Shown: positions 48,130 through 60,107 of the stretch, one piece after another
Layout of the letters: each line of letters begins with the position of its first letter
How positions within the stretch are numbered: position 1 is the first letter of the stretch
Assembly (NCBI GenBank): GCA_037576215.1
Contig: JBANDB010000016.1
Location: 1,116,001-1,180,000, forward strand
Source: Armillaria gallica
Taxonomy: Eukaryota > Basidiomycota > Agaricomycetes > Agaricales > Physalacriaceae
Length of the DNA: 64,000 bases
Direction of reading: 5' to 3'
Position numbers and translations under genes: made by a program
The notes under the pieces: generated by a model
What the model saw: only the letters and a program-made list of their open reading frames with translations
Databases searched by the model: none
Told to the model about the DNA's origin: nothing

Positions 48130-48360
48130 CACTATTCGTGTTCACTGTTATATTGAACCAACGAAGAATTATGATGGCCTCCGCGGATATCCATCAATGG
48201 ACTTGTCACTGGATACGCCGGATGATAGATCCTATGACAAAATGAGCCAAGCTCAGGGTGATGCATATGATAACGTACTCGTTCGTCCCCAGACGCTCTC
48301 ACATCCTCCAAATCTGTCGTTGGCGTACCCGTAAGACTTCTTTGATGCCCAATTGCCACA
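48130..48360 (-). repeat. Degenerate repeat shared with 23840-24110
   Basis: Minus-strand reading YHMHHPELGSFCHRIYHPAY; see the partner at 23840. Confidence 0.5.
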
Positions 48361-49278
48361 GGGCAGACCCACGCATGATAGCAGGTACTGTGACAACACC
48401 TCGACTAGAGTTTGGTCAATGTCAAACGATCTCTAGCTCCGCGTGTCGAGTGGCCTATGAAAGATGCAGTCTCGATACTCGTATTTGAGCAAGTACAATA
48501 AATGCACATACATTCGTTCGTCCGATTCCTGGCTTTGGTGACGATGATTCCGTCGTGAACGAAAATGCAGCCAATTGGTACCTCGCTGGCGTCGGGAGCT
48601 CCTTGAGTCTGAAAAAAAAAGTTTCTATCATCCGTGACTGCAAAGAAATCAAGACGTACCATTACCAGATATTCTTTTTCCCATGAACAGCATACATCTC
48701 TATGACAACAGCTGACTTCTTTGAACATAGAAAGGGTTGATGTTGAACTTGACAGTGAACGAGAGGCAGCTGTGGTCAGCCGCGGTTGTCGCGGTTGAAA
48801 AGCAAGAGTGTGTCTGATACAGTAGCCTCGAGGATGGTCACAAAACGAGCGCCATGGAACTAGAGGAAGAGAGATCGTTATGCATCGGCTCGAAAATGAA
48901 CCTCTGATTTTTGGGAAGAAGAAATGTTCGTAAGAAACCGGTTGTCGTGGTTAAGGCCAAGGTCAGACCGGCCCGAACAGGTCCGATCCTTCAAACACAA
49001 TGCCGTAAGCGTGTCGCCTGGCCTCGCTCTACTTTAGTCGCGTAAACCAGACTCAACGATCCGTATGAAGAAACGACTCTACTTATGACCTTCAAACACC
49101 ATAAATCCAGAAATTGTGAACGCCAAATACCAGCCGTTTTCCGATATATGATATCATATAATGATATAACTTTCTGAGGTGTCTACTACCAACCGTAGTA
49201 CGGTTGATTAAGGTATCTTACTAAGTAAACCCCATAAGTTGACATTCTCGTTGTCATAATTACCGTCCTCTGGTCTCT
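48361..49278. other. No gene seen
   Basis: Short frames only. A small AT-rich near-palindrome, GATATCATATAATGATAT, lies at about 49149. Confidence 0.35.
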
Positions 49279-50694
49279 CTAGCTAGGCACCCGGTCTTGT
49301 ATGATACTTCGCAAGTCAATAAAATTAGTACCATCCTGGGGGTCCTTGAACGTGAAATGACCATATCCACAGTCTCCCTGAGACTGACTCCTGGGATCAT
49401 TATCGTATGCAGAGCTATCACTGTCCATATATCGGGCCTGAGAGTCGGCCGGGATACGATCGCCGTCTCCGCCGTCTCTCTCTCGCTGAGCTTCAAGGTC
49501 GTCGCTCGTCATAGAATCCTGCTGACTCAGAGAGAGCTGTCCTCCGGAGCGTGTCCCGAAGCGAAGCGAGCTTGATATTGCACTTCCCCTCCAAGAGTCA
49601 TCTGGACGAGAGTAGCCTGCTGCGACGCGTCCAGCGAGAAGTGTTGGAGCGACACCCTATATGATGACAATTAATTACGAAATTCTGGAAAATAGTATAG
49701 ACGTACCCTTGCGATTCCCGCCAGGACATCAAAGTAAGCCAATTCAGCAGGGTCCCGAGCATCAAAAACCACATATAAGATCAAAAATGCGGAATAAAGG
49801 GCCGACGATTCAACCAGGACTTCAATGATATAGCGATATGCTCTGAGTCCACCCCCTGTTTCTCTTCCTGCTCGTGCGACGCTGACGATGCGGTAGATGA
49901 TGAGCAATGTACACCATAAGGTAGTAGCAAGCACAAATGTCGAATAAAGAGTGAAACCCAGAGAGTAATTAATAGGATTAGTGTATAGTTTATATGTACC
50001 AATGATTTTGAACACTACAGTCGGAAGACATGGGTGAACTTTCACGCTGATAGATTCACTGGAGTGCTCTTACCGATTGCGGCAATGAGAAAAAGTATAG
50101 GAAGCAAAACGGGTGGCCACCGGCGTCCCCAAACCATCCAACAACGCAGGATCTACAGATCGGTTAATGATATGTTGATGCGGATGATGAGTACACGCGC
50201 CATGGTGAAGTCCGCAAGGATAGTACACACAGCACTTGTGGCACCCATCCCCACTTCTAATGCCATGTTGGAACCACTGAAGAACAGATATTCTGTCCAA
50301 AAGTTCGATCCGTTGCCAATGAACATAGAGTCGGTGTATGCCCAATCGAGCCCAAAGTTTACGATAGTCATGATATGAAGGAGGACTACGACAAGGACCA
50401 TGGCTCGTCGGATGGGCTGGGTCTTGTTCATAGCTGTACCATTCATATCAGCTCATAGTATCACATAGAAGACACAGTTCCCTCACAGATGTTCCCTAAG
50501 ATAACAGCAACGATACCGGTAAATATGCCTACGCGCATAGTTAGACTCCTGAATCTGGATGAATGAACATACGCACCGCTCAATAGAGAATAGAGCATCA
50601 TTGAATTCAATGTAGCATCGAGGATTTGGAATACAGTGGCTTTATCGGCGTCAGTAAGATCTGACGGCGGGAGGCTGGTCTGAGTGGCCATCAT
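49279..50694 (-). CDS. Seven-segment integral membrane protein (paralogue C)
   Basis: Start MMATQTSLPPSDLTDADKAT (ATG at 50692-50694). Exons give GIFTGIVAVILGNI, AMVLVVVLLHIMTIVNFGLD, VGMGATSAVCTILADFTMAR, a WRCWMVWGRRWPPVLLPILF segment, TLYSTFVLATTLWCTLLIIY, RAYRYIIEVLVESSALYSAF, LILYVVFDARD and LAGIARGVAPTLLAGRVAAG, then DDSWRGSAISSSLRFGTRSG, the tail motif SDDLEAQRERDGGDGDRIPA and the end SIIQDRVPS. Same exon pattern and strand as paralogues A and B; frame apparently intact. Confidence 0.75.
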
Positions 50695-51289
50695 CGAAGG
50701 TTTGACGGACAATAAGATAATGAGCAAAAAGTGCTCTGAGTCTTCGGCGATGATCCATACCACACTTATATGATATAAGGTGCGGCGATAAAGACTCGTT
50801 GAGCGTTAAAAAGATGTTAGATCACCTTCAGTGCCATAGCGAAGGAAGTAAGAGAAGATTTTTACTTCGTTATTGTTATGTTTCCATCAGCGCTCGGTGA
50901 CTGGATCACGACATCAGAAATGACCTCGTGGTGAGGTCAGAAATCTTTGACTGAGGCGAGTACGAGTGAATCGCATTCACAAAGTACTGATGGGACAACA
51001 ATTCAAAGCATCTCAATTGTCCTAGTACACCTCTGTCGATAGAAAATAGAAAGAACGCACTAACTCGCCATCTGATGAGCTCAACCAGCGCTGTTTCAGA
51101 GATAGAAAAACCTCAACTGCGAATATCTTCCTCTTGGTCTGTTTCTACCAGCTTCCTGTCGCCCCTGCACCCAGTGGGAATTGTACCTATCACGGAAAAG
51201 ACCGTTAGTTTCTGACGAGCCAAAAGAGATAGGCCATACCGTGTACAACGAGCCAAGTTCATAACATGGACTCGAAGTCGGCTTGCATG
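50695..51289. other. No gene seen
   Basis: Upstream region of the membrane protein gene. A piece near 51226-51260 resembles 61779-61810. Confidence 0.3.
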
Positions 51290-51850
51290 TTCTGACGCGT
51301 CTAAGCCTACGGACCGCCATTATTCACTGGGAATCGCGCCATTTATGCGGGAGCCGGCGATTGATGGGATGCTGGAAGAGGTATGAATACACTTCCTGCT
51401 GTACTCTGCATCTTCGGATTACCGGACCCAATTCCGCGTCATGTCATGGTAAAACTTGGTTGGGTATTGTGGAGGACACATTGCTTGCCGGTCGTAGCCG
51501 CCACGCTATTCAGCTAGCTTGCCAGTTGACAAGCCCCTCGCTCTCCTTGATTAGCTACCTTATCCTGTAACTTCGGTGCAGTATTTGTCTTGAAGTCATC
51601 GAACAAATGTCATAGTCGTGAGCGTTCCCTTGAGCATGAAGGCCTTAGTTGGTTTGATATATCCTGCCGGGGTGTGTGTTCTTGCCACAGGACTATCCTC
51701 TCGGCTGCCCTAATTTACCGGCTTGGTCTAGTTATCTACAGTCGATTTAGCACTGGTCGTCGGTGATGCTGGTCAGTAGTGGCTGTCAAGTTGGATTTCG
51801 GCGTTTGCCATTGGGGATCCCGGACCATTTCTGCCGGATGTAAGCCTGTT
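51290..51850 (+). repeat. Degenerate repeat ending in an orphan copy of the shared 5' block
   Basis: It aligns in order with 59465-60010: CATTATYCACTGG (51316; 59479), GGACCCAATTCCGC, ACCTTATCCTGTAA (51556; like 59740) and TTCCCTTGAGCAT (51625; 59805). Its right end (about 51740-51840, GGATTTCGGCGTTTGCCATT) is the same 5' block that precedes the genes at 54161, 60108 and 62801, but no gene follows it here. Confidence 0.55.
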
Positions 51851-52167
51851 CCTTTGAACTTCCACCTAGGTCATCATAGGTGGTTGCAGGTTTGACTGAC
51901 CTGGCCAAGTCTGCTCCGAGTCTTCCACGAGCACCCACCAGTTGCAATACCTACGACTGCAAAACGTATTGGTTACAGAAGTACTAAATCTCAGCCAAGC
52001 CATATATGTACTTGTACGAAATGGTAGATCCGAGGTCAATTTCGCACAAAAAGAATTCTTGAGGAAGAATTTTCAAACAAGGGACGAGAGAAACAAGAAT
52101 ACTAGGGAAGACTGCGATAAACAATAGATGGACTAGGATTTCGAATTCGAGTGATGAATCCCCGGAG
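51851..52167. other. No gene seen
   Basis: AT-rich, short frames only. Confidence 0.3.
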
Positions 52168-54161
52168 TTATTTTCTTAAAGCTGCGCGGTGGTCTTGACG
52201 AGTAAACGTCTTGATCAAGGCTTGCATGCCGTCCGTGACGTAGCCGTACACATAGCTAGGAGAGTCGTAATAGTGGTCGTAAGCCCTGTGAGTACTGCCG
52301 TTAGTTACTTTAATCCGAATCTTTATCAGAGCCGGACATACGTAGCTGTGCACATCGAGGCAAGAATCTGATTTCGCGAAATGGGTGCAGGGCGGGGAGG
52401 TAGAGATTGAAGCCACTTATCCGACTGCACCGAATCAGCTTGCTCGATGCGATCCATCAACGCCTCTTCCGCACCGGACACAGCAGAAAACAGCAGCTCA
52501 GAATCGTCAAACTTGACCCTATTCCAAACCTCTGCAGCTGCCTTCTGATCGGGCCATGCGCTCAAAACCTGAGCCCAACCTCGGATGGACTGCGCCAAGT
52601 CGCGTTCCAATGATTGGGGTTCCACTTCGTAATATCTATCCTCGGAATAGACTTTCCTCCGATTCTTTGCAGGGGGCGCCCAGTTGGGGTCAGTCAGAGG
52701 ACCTCCATTGGCTGCACGCTCAGCGAAACGGCGGAGGTTAGTGTCTCGCTCGTCATAGTTATCGTGGAAGATGTCATCGTCAAATGTGAAGCTCCCAGCA
52801 TCTCGGAGGCGACGAAGCCAAAGCTGCGCATCAGCCAGACCCGGGAACAGATGGTTCACGGCATCTAACACTTCCCGCTTCGACCTTTTGAGCCCGTTTT
52901 CAACAATTTGGAGAGCATGAGAACGGTGTTTCTTGTCGGATATTTTGGAAAGATATCTGACGATGACGAGGATGGCCGGGGTGTGGAGGCTGAAGTCTTT
53001 GTCGGTTAAGTGATCGAGGAGACGGATGATATCTTCAGTCTGGTGCGCCGTAGCAAGAATTTCTGCCGCGTCTGAGTACCGAATGAATGGTTTATCCAAC
53101 AAGAGTCGCTCTCTGATTGCCGATAGAATAGAGGACTCAATGTCGGGATACTTTGACACCAAAGAGATGTACAGGCGAAAGGATGGTTGCTCAATGAATT
53201 TGGTGGTACGATGATTGTGGCGTTCAGCATAGAGACGGTCGGCGACGGTCTTCATTTCTTGCGACCAGTGATCGTCCGAGAAGGCGTACCCATCTTCGTT
53301 TTTTGGGTCTACACTGATGTAAGTCAAAAAAGCGGTGGCGATGTGGAAAACATACCACTGGTGTTTCGACGAAACAGACTGAAGACTTGTTCATAGATTT
53401 CGTCGTCCTTTATGATCTCACAAGCGGAGACTGGACACCCTCGTATGACTGAGAATACCAAGAATTCTCTCCACACCCAAGCCATATAATCGACAACGTA
53501 GTAACTTTGGTTATACACTATCTTCTTCCCCGAGTTTGTGATGACGAGCCTATCTGTGCAGTCAAATTCCTCGCCCCTGATATAGGATAAGCTTTGTCAG
53601 TATCCCACAACGCATGAGAAATGAACATTTGACGAACAGATCGTTCGCAGCTGACGAACAAAGGTTCAAACACCCACGGATAAGGTCCATGTCTTCGTTT
53701 TCTTCAGCCATCGCGAGCCAGATATCTGGAAGCCATTCGACAACCTCCTTCATGATCCTCTCCATTAGCGGGCCTTGCTCATCAGCTTCATCCTCTGAGT
53801 CATATTTCTGATTTGTTTTGAGCTCTTTGGCTAGGGATTTCAGAGATACGCGGTGAAGCTCGTACTTGAGGTCTCTGATGGGAATCTCGCCTCCCGGAAG
53901 GATACCTAGAAGGGAAAGAGCAATTTTACGGACATTTTGAAGTGCCGCACGATTGTCCGGAGTCACTTCGAGTGATTTCGCAGTAGTCAACGCGTCGGTA
54001 AGGAGATTGTGGAGTCTCTCTACTAGCGGAATATCGGTTTTGACCTTTGACGTCGAAACGGCGCGTCCTTTCTTCGCTGGACGCGCTACTGGAGCTGGAG
54101 CAGTGTTTCGATTGCGGAGTGCACCAGTTGCGCTACGCGTTTTCCGCGGGGACACTGACAT
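52168..54161 (-). CDS. Uncharacterised basic/alpha-helical protein, four exons
   Basis: Exons 54161-53638, 53576-53356, 53308-52342 and 52294-52168 join in phase at GT-AG introns; the second junction is SDPKNEDGYAF and the last exon ends TRQDHRAALRK. The first 45 residues are basic and nuclear-like (VSPRKTRSATGALRNR, RPAKKGRAVSTSK). Next come a helical domain (VERLHNLLTDALTTAKSLEV, ERIMKEVVEWLPDIWLAMAE), a short domain with YVVDYMAWVWREFLVFSVIR, and a long helical repeat-like part (SILSAIRERLLLDKPFI, HQTEDIIRLLDHL, ILVIVRYLSKISDKKHR, LDAVNHLFPGLADAQLWLRR). I do not recognise the family. Its damaged paralogue at 62801 has the same intron positions, which supports the model. The frame is intact. 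Confidence 0.75.
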
Positions 54162-54164
54162 AGC

Positions 54165-54375
54165 GATGAAGTGAGAGTTCGAGGCCTGGGAAACTTCCCT
54201 TCGGTACGGGCCATGTCACTAATTTACCGAAAATGCTCGAGCCAGAACTTTCCACTTGGAAGTAGGAAGGTAAGCATACGGCCCAACCGGTCCGAGTGGC
54301 CAACGGCAAACGCCGAATCCCATCTTGAACCATCACCGACAGCGCTGAATCGACGGCAAAGAGCCAGATTCTTGC
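54165..54375 (-). promoter_or_regulatory. Conserved 5' block upstream of the gene at 54161
   Basis: On the minus strand this holds TTTGCCGTCGATTCAGCGCT, TTCGGCGTTTGCCGTTGGCC, ACTCGG and TTGGGCCGTATGCTTACC, then CTTCCAAGTGGAAA and TTCCCAGGCCT. The same order occurs before 60108 and 62801 and, without a gene, at 51740-51840. It may be promoter, 5' untranslated region or simply duplicated flank. Confidence 0.55.
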
Positions 54376-55538
54376 CCTAATCGTCGGTAACGGGCGAAGG
54401 AGAGAGGCCTCGCAAGTTTCTTATAGGTATGCGTCGAGTAACAGGCCTATTCATTACATTGCTGATTATACTTATTTCAGCGACATCAACGATGTCGGTC
54501 TCTTGCGAGCTGCAGTGCCCATGAACAGTACTCTGTTCCAGTACCATCTACTCTACCTCTGCATTCAGCAATGTGATAAGGGTCCACAATGCGATGAGGT
54601 CCGTAGCCTGTTGCTCTTTGCATTCAGGACGATTCCTATTTCCCGGTTGCCCAGACCATTCTTCAAAAAATGCATCTCGACATGCTACGCGTAGCTTCAT
54701 CGTATGCCTTCCATATAGAAGCCCCCGATCTGCCTGCCACCGTTACTATTCCCTCATGGATGACCCAGCACCAAGTATCCCCATCATCCGCACCGCTTTG
54801 AGGTCGGTGATTCTTGATTCATTCTTTGTCAAGTCCGAGACTACGCGGTACTTTCTTTACCGTCGCTTCGCCAGCCCTCGGCGTGCGAAGAGGTTTCACT
54901 GTCGGTATTAGTGCCTCGATTCGGAGCTTCTAGCATCAGGACACGATCCTTGCAACCTCTCCTTTCGTATAAAACCTACTGCCATGTCACGACTAGCCGT
55001 TCCTGACTGCCAGGTCCCCGTTCCATTCACGACGCCATCGCCACCACCCCTCTGAATTCACCTGACGGCTCGTTTCTCTGTCCGGACTATTTCCCAATAT
55101 TTTCGAGGTTCACGAATGTCCAGCTGATTCAATTGTATTCATGTCACTTTATCCGGCATTACTATAATGGTGGGACAACGGTACTCCAGTCTTTGATGTG
55201 CGGGAACGGCTGCAACGTCTATAGACGTTCGGACAGACAAATCGTATGCTTTTTGCTCCATAGCCAGTTTACGAAATTGGACATTTACCAGCATTGCAGA
55301 GTCACTTCTGGATCTGCCCCAAAATCAGGGTTTGAGACGATGCGATGCTATGAAGAGGAACTAGCGTGTCCATTGAACCGAACTACGCGGACTAGCACTG
55401 CATAGGCACATGCTCTCAGATATCATCGACCCCTTATTCAAACGTAAATAGTGTGCTAAGATAGGTCCTTCTTTACTGGTAGACTTCTTAAGGGCTTAGA
55501 AGTGAGGAGAAATCACCCACGGCAACTCCAAGTTCCCA
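54376..55538. other. No gene seen; relic fragments
   Basis: Around 54750-54900 the frame reads MDDPAPSIPIIRTALRSV; the same DNA word (ACCAgGtATCCCCATCAtCC type) occurs near 12520 and 14230. Nothing can be assembled into a gene. Confidence 0.35.
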
Positions 55539-57688
55539 ATGACTTCAACTCTCCTGCTCGCAATTCTTTTATCTGGCGCTTTGGCATTACATCGTCTGGC
55601 CCTCTTAATTCTCCGTCGGCGCCTACCTCTCCCTCCCGGACCGAAGCGACTCCCGCTCATAGGGAACCTCTGGAACGTACCTCGGACTGTAGACCACCCA
55701 TGGCGAACCTATGCTAAATGGGCTAACACGTACAGTGACGTCTTCTATCTAGACATACCCGGAAACCCGACACTTGTAATCAACTCTGCCCAAGCAGCCG
55801 CGGATCTCTTCGATAAACGCTCTGGGAATTATGCCGATAGGCCAGGTAAGTAATGGAAGTTTCTCTAACACCCCAGAGTTGATAATATCCCGCAGATTTC
55901 ATCATGATGAAGCTAGCGGGCTGGGACTTTAACTTTGGTTTCATGAGATATTCTGACCAGTGGAGGTCAGTGCAACTATGTATGCTGTTCGTGATCTAAT
56001 TCTGCTTCCTTCCCTTCACAGAACACATCGCCGAATGTTCCACCGGTACTTTCATCCCCCTGCAGTTCCGGCGTATTATACTGTGCAGCTGCAAGCGACG
56101 TCGGCCTTGCTAAAACAGCTGCTTGAATCTCCCGACGCATTTACTCACCATATCCGCCAGTAAGCTAGACGTGTCCCTTTAGCTTGGTCTTGGTAACTAA
56201 ACAGCGCTCTAGCCATGCCGGCTCAGTCATTATGAAGACTGTCTACGGATATGATGTAGACCCAAACGGCGATCGGTTTGTAGAGTTGGTGGATCGGGCA
56301 GAAGAATCCATTCACGCCGTTGGGAACGTGGGAGCCTTTCTCGTTGATTACATCCCCAGTTTGAAATACCTTCCGCGTGAGTTTTCCTTTATTCAGCTGC
56401 TAGGCTCGTATTGAAGACATCATTAAGGATGGATGCCTGGTGCAAAGTTCTTGAGGCTTGCGCGTGCCTGGAGAAAAGACGTCGAGGAGATGGTAGAAGA
56501 GCCGTTCAAGTATACAACTGAATCAGTAGTATGTCCTCGCTCATTGATCGATTCTGATCGCGATCCACATTGATTTTCACTCAAGGTTAAGGGCTTTGCA
56601 CCCCCTTCATATGTTTCGGAAAATCTAACAAAGATCGGGACGTCAGGGAATACGACGCACCTTGAAATTGTAAGGGATACTGCAGCGGTTGCCTTTTCTG
56701 GTGGGTGTTTCTCGGTGCTCGTTGAACATCTGATCTTATTCCTTGATCAGCCGGAGCTGACACTGTACGTTTTTACCCGCGTGCATCATTCGGAGTCTCT
56801 TATCACGACCAAAGACTGTGTCTGTCGTCCTTTCCGCAATGCTCGCTTTTATTCTTTACCCGGAAGTACAAGCCAGAGCCCAGACCGAGGTGGACGCTGT
56901 AATCGGCCATGGCATCCGCCTGCCTAATTTGATGACCGTCCCCAGCTGCCCTATATCGATGCTATCGTATCGGAAGTGCTAAGATGGAACCCTGCTGTAC
57001 CACTGGGCACGTACTTTCAGATCTACGAGTGTGCTTGAGTTCATAAATTTTGACTCAGGTATTGCTCATCGCAGCATGAAGGAGGATGTTTACAGAGGAT
57101 ATTGCATTCCTGCAGGTATGTTGCCAGTATTGTTGTCTTATCAGTTTATGTTTATCCACCCTCTGTAGGTACTACCGTCATTGGCAACGCTTGGTCAGTT
57201 CAAGAGTCGATATATGATAATCGAAACTTCCGATTGACAGACGATGCAGGGCCATGCTTCACGATGAAAAAGACTATCCGAATCCTATGGCGTTTGATCC
57301 CGATCGGTTCATTCCCCAAGATGGGAAAGAAGCTCAACCTGAACCCACAGTCGCCTTTGGTTTTGGAAGACGGTACGTGTAGTGTAGTATGTATACATTC
57401 AACGCCTTGATGATCTTCTTCTAGTATCTGCCCTGGCCGTTATCTCGCGCTAAATACAGCTTGGATCGCCATCGCTTCTATGGCGTCGACTTTGTCGTTC
57501 TCCAAGGCCTTGGATTCTGAAGGTCGAGTCGTTGAACCAAGTGATACCTATACGAGCAGTTTTGTGAGGTAGGTCTTCCATGCTAGATATCCTATGGCGT
57601 GTTTTGATTTGAGCACTGTAGCTTTCCCGTACCTTTTGAATGCAGGATCAAGGCGCGTTCGGCTGCGGCGCAAGCATTATTAGATTAG
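55539..57688 (+). pseudogene. Cytochrome P450 monooxygenase, one frameshift
   Basis: A heme-thiolate enzyme spread over about eleven exons. It has an N-terminal membrane anchor (STLLLAILLSGALALHRLA), a proline-rich hinge (LPLPPGPKRLPLIGNLW), WDFNFGFMRYSDQWRTHRRM (C-helix WxxxR), the I-helix motif AGADTTVS, EVLRW (ExxR), AFDPDRFIP and the heme loop FGFGRRICPGRYLALNTAW with the cysteine ligand. The stop is at 57686-57688. Such P450s usually oxidise small molecules at the ER. Part of the I-helix is encoded by a 14-base exon (CCGGAGCTGACACT, about 56751-56764). One base is missing at 56928-56930: RLPN should run on into [15 protein letters not shown] but TTT is one T short, which stops translation soon after. 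A GC-AG intron seems needed after PLG. No other cluster enzymes are seen nearby. Confidence 0.85.
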
Positions 57689-58490
57689 GGTGATTTTGGT
57701 CTGAAATCTGGTTTGCCTTCCCGGCTATCCAGTCAACCGGACTCGTCGGTATTGTATACACATGGGGAATGATCGTTTTGAACGGATAGGTACAGAAAAT
57801 ATTCGATCGGCTGGTGATTCCAGTAAAGTAAGAGAAGGAAGGGAGGATTGCGACCAATTGCCCGCTTAGAAGATTTCGTCACCTTGCGATAAGTAGGGCG
57901 ACAGTCTGAGAGATATGTATTCCTGAGGTGTTTTCCATCGGCAATATACTTCCTTCTCCCATTGTTGAACCTCAACCACTGCTTCACGAGTCGATGTCCT
58001 ATTACACTCGCTCTGGGCGTGGTTCAAAACGCTGATATCGATAACAAGGAATGCGTAGATCGCCCGTTATCGCCAGTTGTCAACAAACGACCTGGTGCTC
58101 ATTATGGTTGAAGACGAAACAACAGGACTTGACATTAGATTAGGGCATCAAGCAAGTCTCAATTCTCGAACGGTTCGTTTCATACATCCCTTGTTGAAGC
58201 GATTTTTTGATATCGATTTCCCTGTATGGTATCTACGTACAGAACAGTTCTCGTTAAGTTTTTCAATTATGATAGTCCTCTTGAAATGATCATCGTGTTC
58301 GAGCTCTGAATATCCAATACTTCCCGCTGTTTTTCTGTCCGCAGAACAAAGAGATGACAGACTGGCGCTTGCCTGCAAAAACTGCATTAGTATGGTAAGG
58401 AAGGAAGCGGTGGCTCCACCTGATGACAATCGAAGGAGACACACATAAGACTCACGCTGTCTATCTGCGCATTCCATGCGCGGCATTGAG
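57689..58490. other. No gene seen
   Basis: Short frames on both strands only. Confidence 0.35.
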
Positions 58491-58493
58491 ACC

Positions 58494-59445
58494 TCATTTA
58501 TAATCGCTTGTCGCAGCATCTAGAACTACCTCACGGCCGAGTTTCTTCAACCCCAGAAAGTTTGCCTCCATCTCAGTTTTGAGCGTATCCCACTCTGCAG
58601 GCAGTGGTTCGAAAATAATGACCAATGAAGCTATCTTGTAGGCAGCCAAACGGCCATCCAATCTCATCCACAGGTCTTCCCAATCCGACGCAGGATGTCC
58701 TTCTGGCGTGAACGATACAATCGTGAAGGTAACCGAAAGAATAGCGCTACATTTGTTCATCACAGAACGATTGGAGATCCACCATCGCAATATGTCGATC
58801 CCCCCCAGTGAAACGAGGCGACGTGGTCTTTAATATCCTGGTTTCAATGTTCTCGACGCCAGAGACATCAAGTATTATCGAAGATAGACAGTCCGACGGT
58901 CCCGTAAGAGAGGGAAGATACAAGGACATTCTAATTGTATTGTAACAATCTTACATACCTTGATTGAAGTTATGGTTCACATGAAGATGTTTAAGAGAAG
59001 TGCCCGGGAGGGCTAAATACCGCCTGAGGTGCTCTGGAACGATATAGCTCGCACCAGAAAGGTTTACACTGAGCGTATGAATGTTACTGAAAGACACCGA
59101 GCATGGAACGGATGATATGGCCAACTTCAGGAGACCCGGGATCTCGGCAGACATCGAAGTGTCCTGATAGTCTGTGACGTGCAAGGTCGCTAGAGAGGGA
59201 GTGCGATGAAGGCAGTGATTGAAATCGCATTCCAGTATGGGATTATTTGCACATATGAAGTGCGCTCGTTCCAAGTCAAGTGAATTTTGCACGAGTGAAC
59301 AAACCTCGCCCATAGTTCTGAGACGGTGCGGTAAGAACGGGATTGCAGACTGGACACGGCAATATCCGGCATGTGGCGCTAGTCTCCATAGGCAAGGTTT
59401 AAGTGGGTGACATTAACAAGGGATTTGATGGCTGTCAGCGGTTCG
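58494..59445 (-). pseudogene. F-box-like/leucine-rich protein, N-terminus lost (paralogue D)
   Basis: Middle and C-terminal parts match paralogues A-C: MPDIAVSSLQSRSYRTVS, GEVCSLVQNSLDLERAHFIC, SFSNIHTLSVNLSGASYIV, YLALPGTSLKHLHVNHN, then after the intron near 58950 VSGVENIETRILKT, WWISNRSVMNKCSAI and LKKLGREVVLDA. Frames are interrupted (about 58800 and 59315), and the F-box region is missing: similarity stops near 59445, where the repeat at 59465 begins. A truncated relic, possibly cut by that duplication. Confidence 0.65.
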
Positions 59446-59464
59446 TAAACCCAAGGAACATGAC

Positions 59465-60010
59465 GACCCTACGGGCCCCATTATCCACTGGAAATTGCGT
59501 ATTTGTGCCGGAGCCGACAATGAATGGGACTATGAAGTAGTCCTAGTAGGGAGTTAGAGGACAAGAAGAGAGATGTACAAAGAAACAAAGCCTCCCTGGA
59601 GCGTTGAAGTACATTCCTGCTTTAGTCCGTGTGCGTCTTCCAACAGACCCAATTCCGCACTGTGGTAAAGTTTGGTACCGCGTTGTTGCCCGGCAGACCG
59701 CGACCGCCCTGTTTTAGTCGGCTTGGCTCTCTCATTTGTTACCTCATCCTGTAATGTCAGTGCGATATCTGTCTTGAAATCGGCGTTCCTTGGAGTCGTA
59801 ATCATTCCCTTGAGCATCCTTGGTACATTCTAAGGCCTCGCTGGTTTGACTAGATCGTCCTGGTTCGCATGCTTGTGTTACCTCTCCTTTCGACGGGGCC
59901 AGTTTTTCGGTTTGATCTCGCTGTCTGTCGATTCAGCGCTGGGTTGTTGCTCGGTGATGGTCAAAGATGGTATTCGGTATTTGCCGTTGGGCACTCGGGC
60001 CGTATGGGCC
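59465..60010 (+). repeat. Degenerate repeat homologous to 51290-51850
   Basis: See the partner entry for landmarks. It ends in the 5' block (TCAGCGCTGGGTTGTTGCTC, TTCGGTATTTGCCGTTGGGC, GGGCCGTATGTTTAC) about 100 bases before the coiled-coil gene at 60108. Confidence 0.55.
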
Positions 60011-60107
60011 GTATGTTTACTTGACCCCTGACGGAGCTCACACTAGAACGGTCATCTTTCATTCCGTTAGCTCCTCTAGGATAGGCTACGTCAGGGACGA
60101 AGCGACG

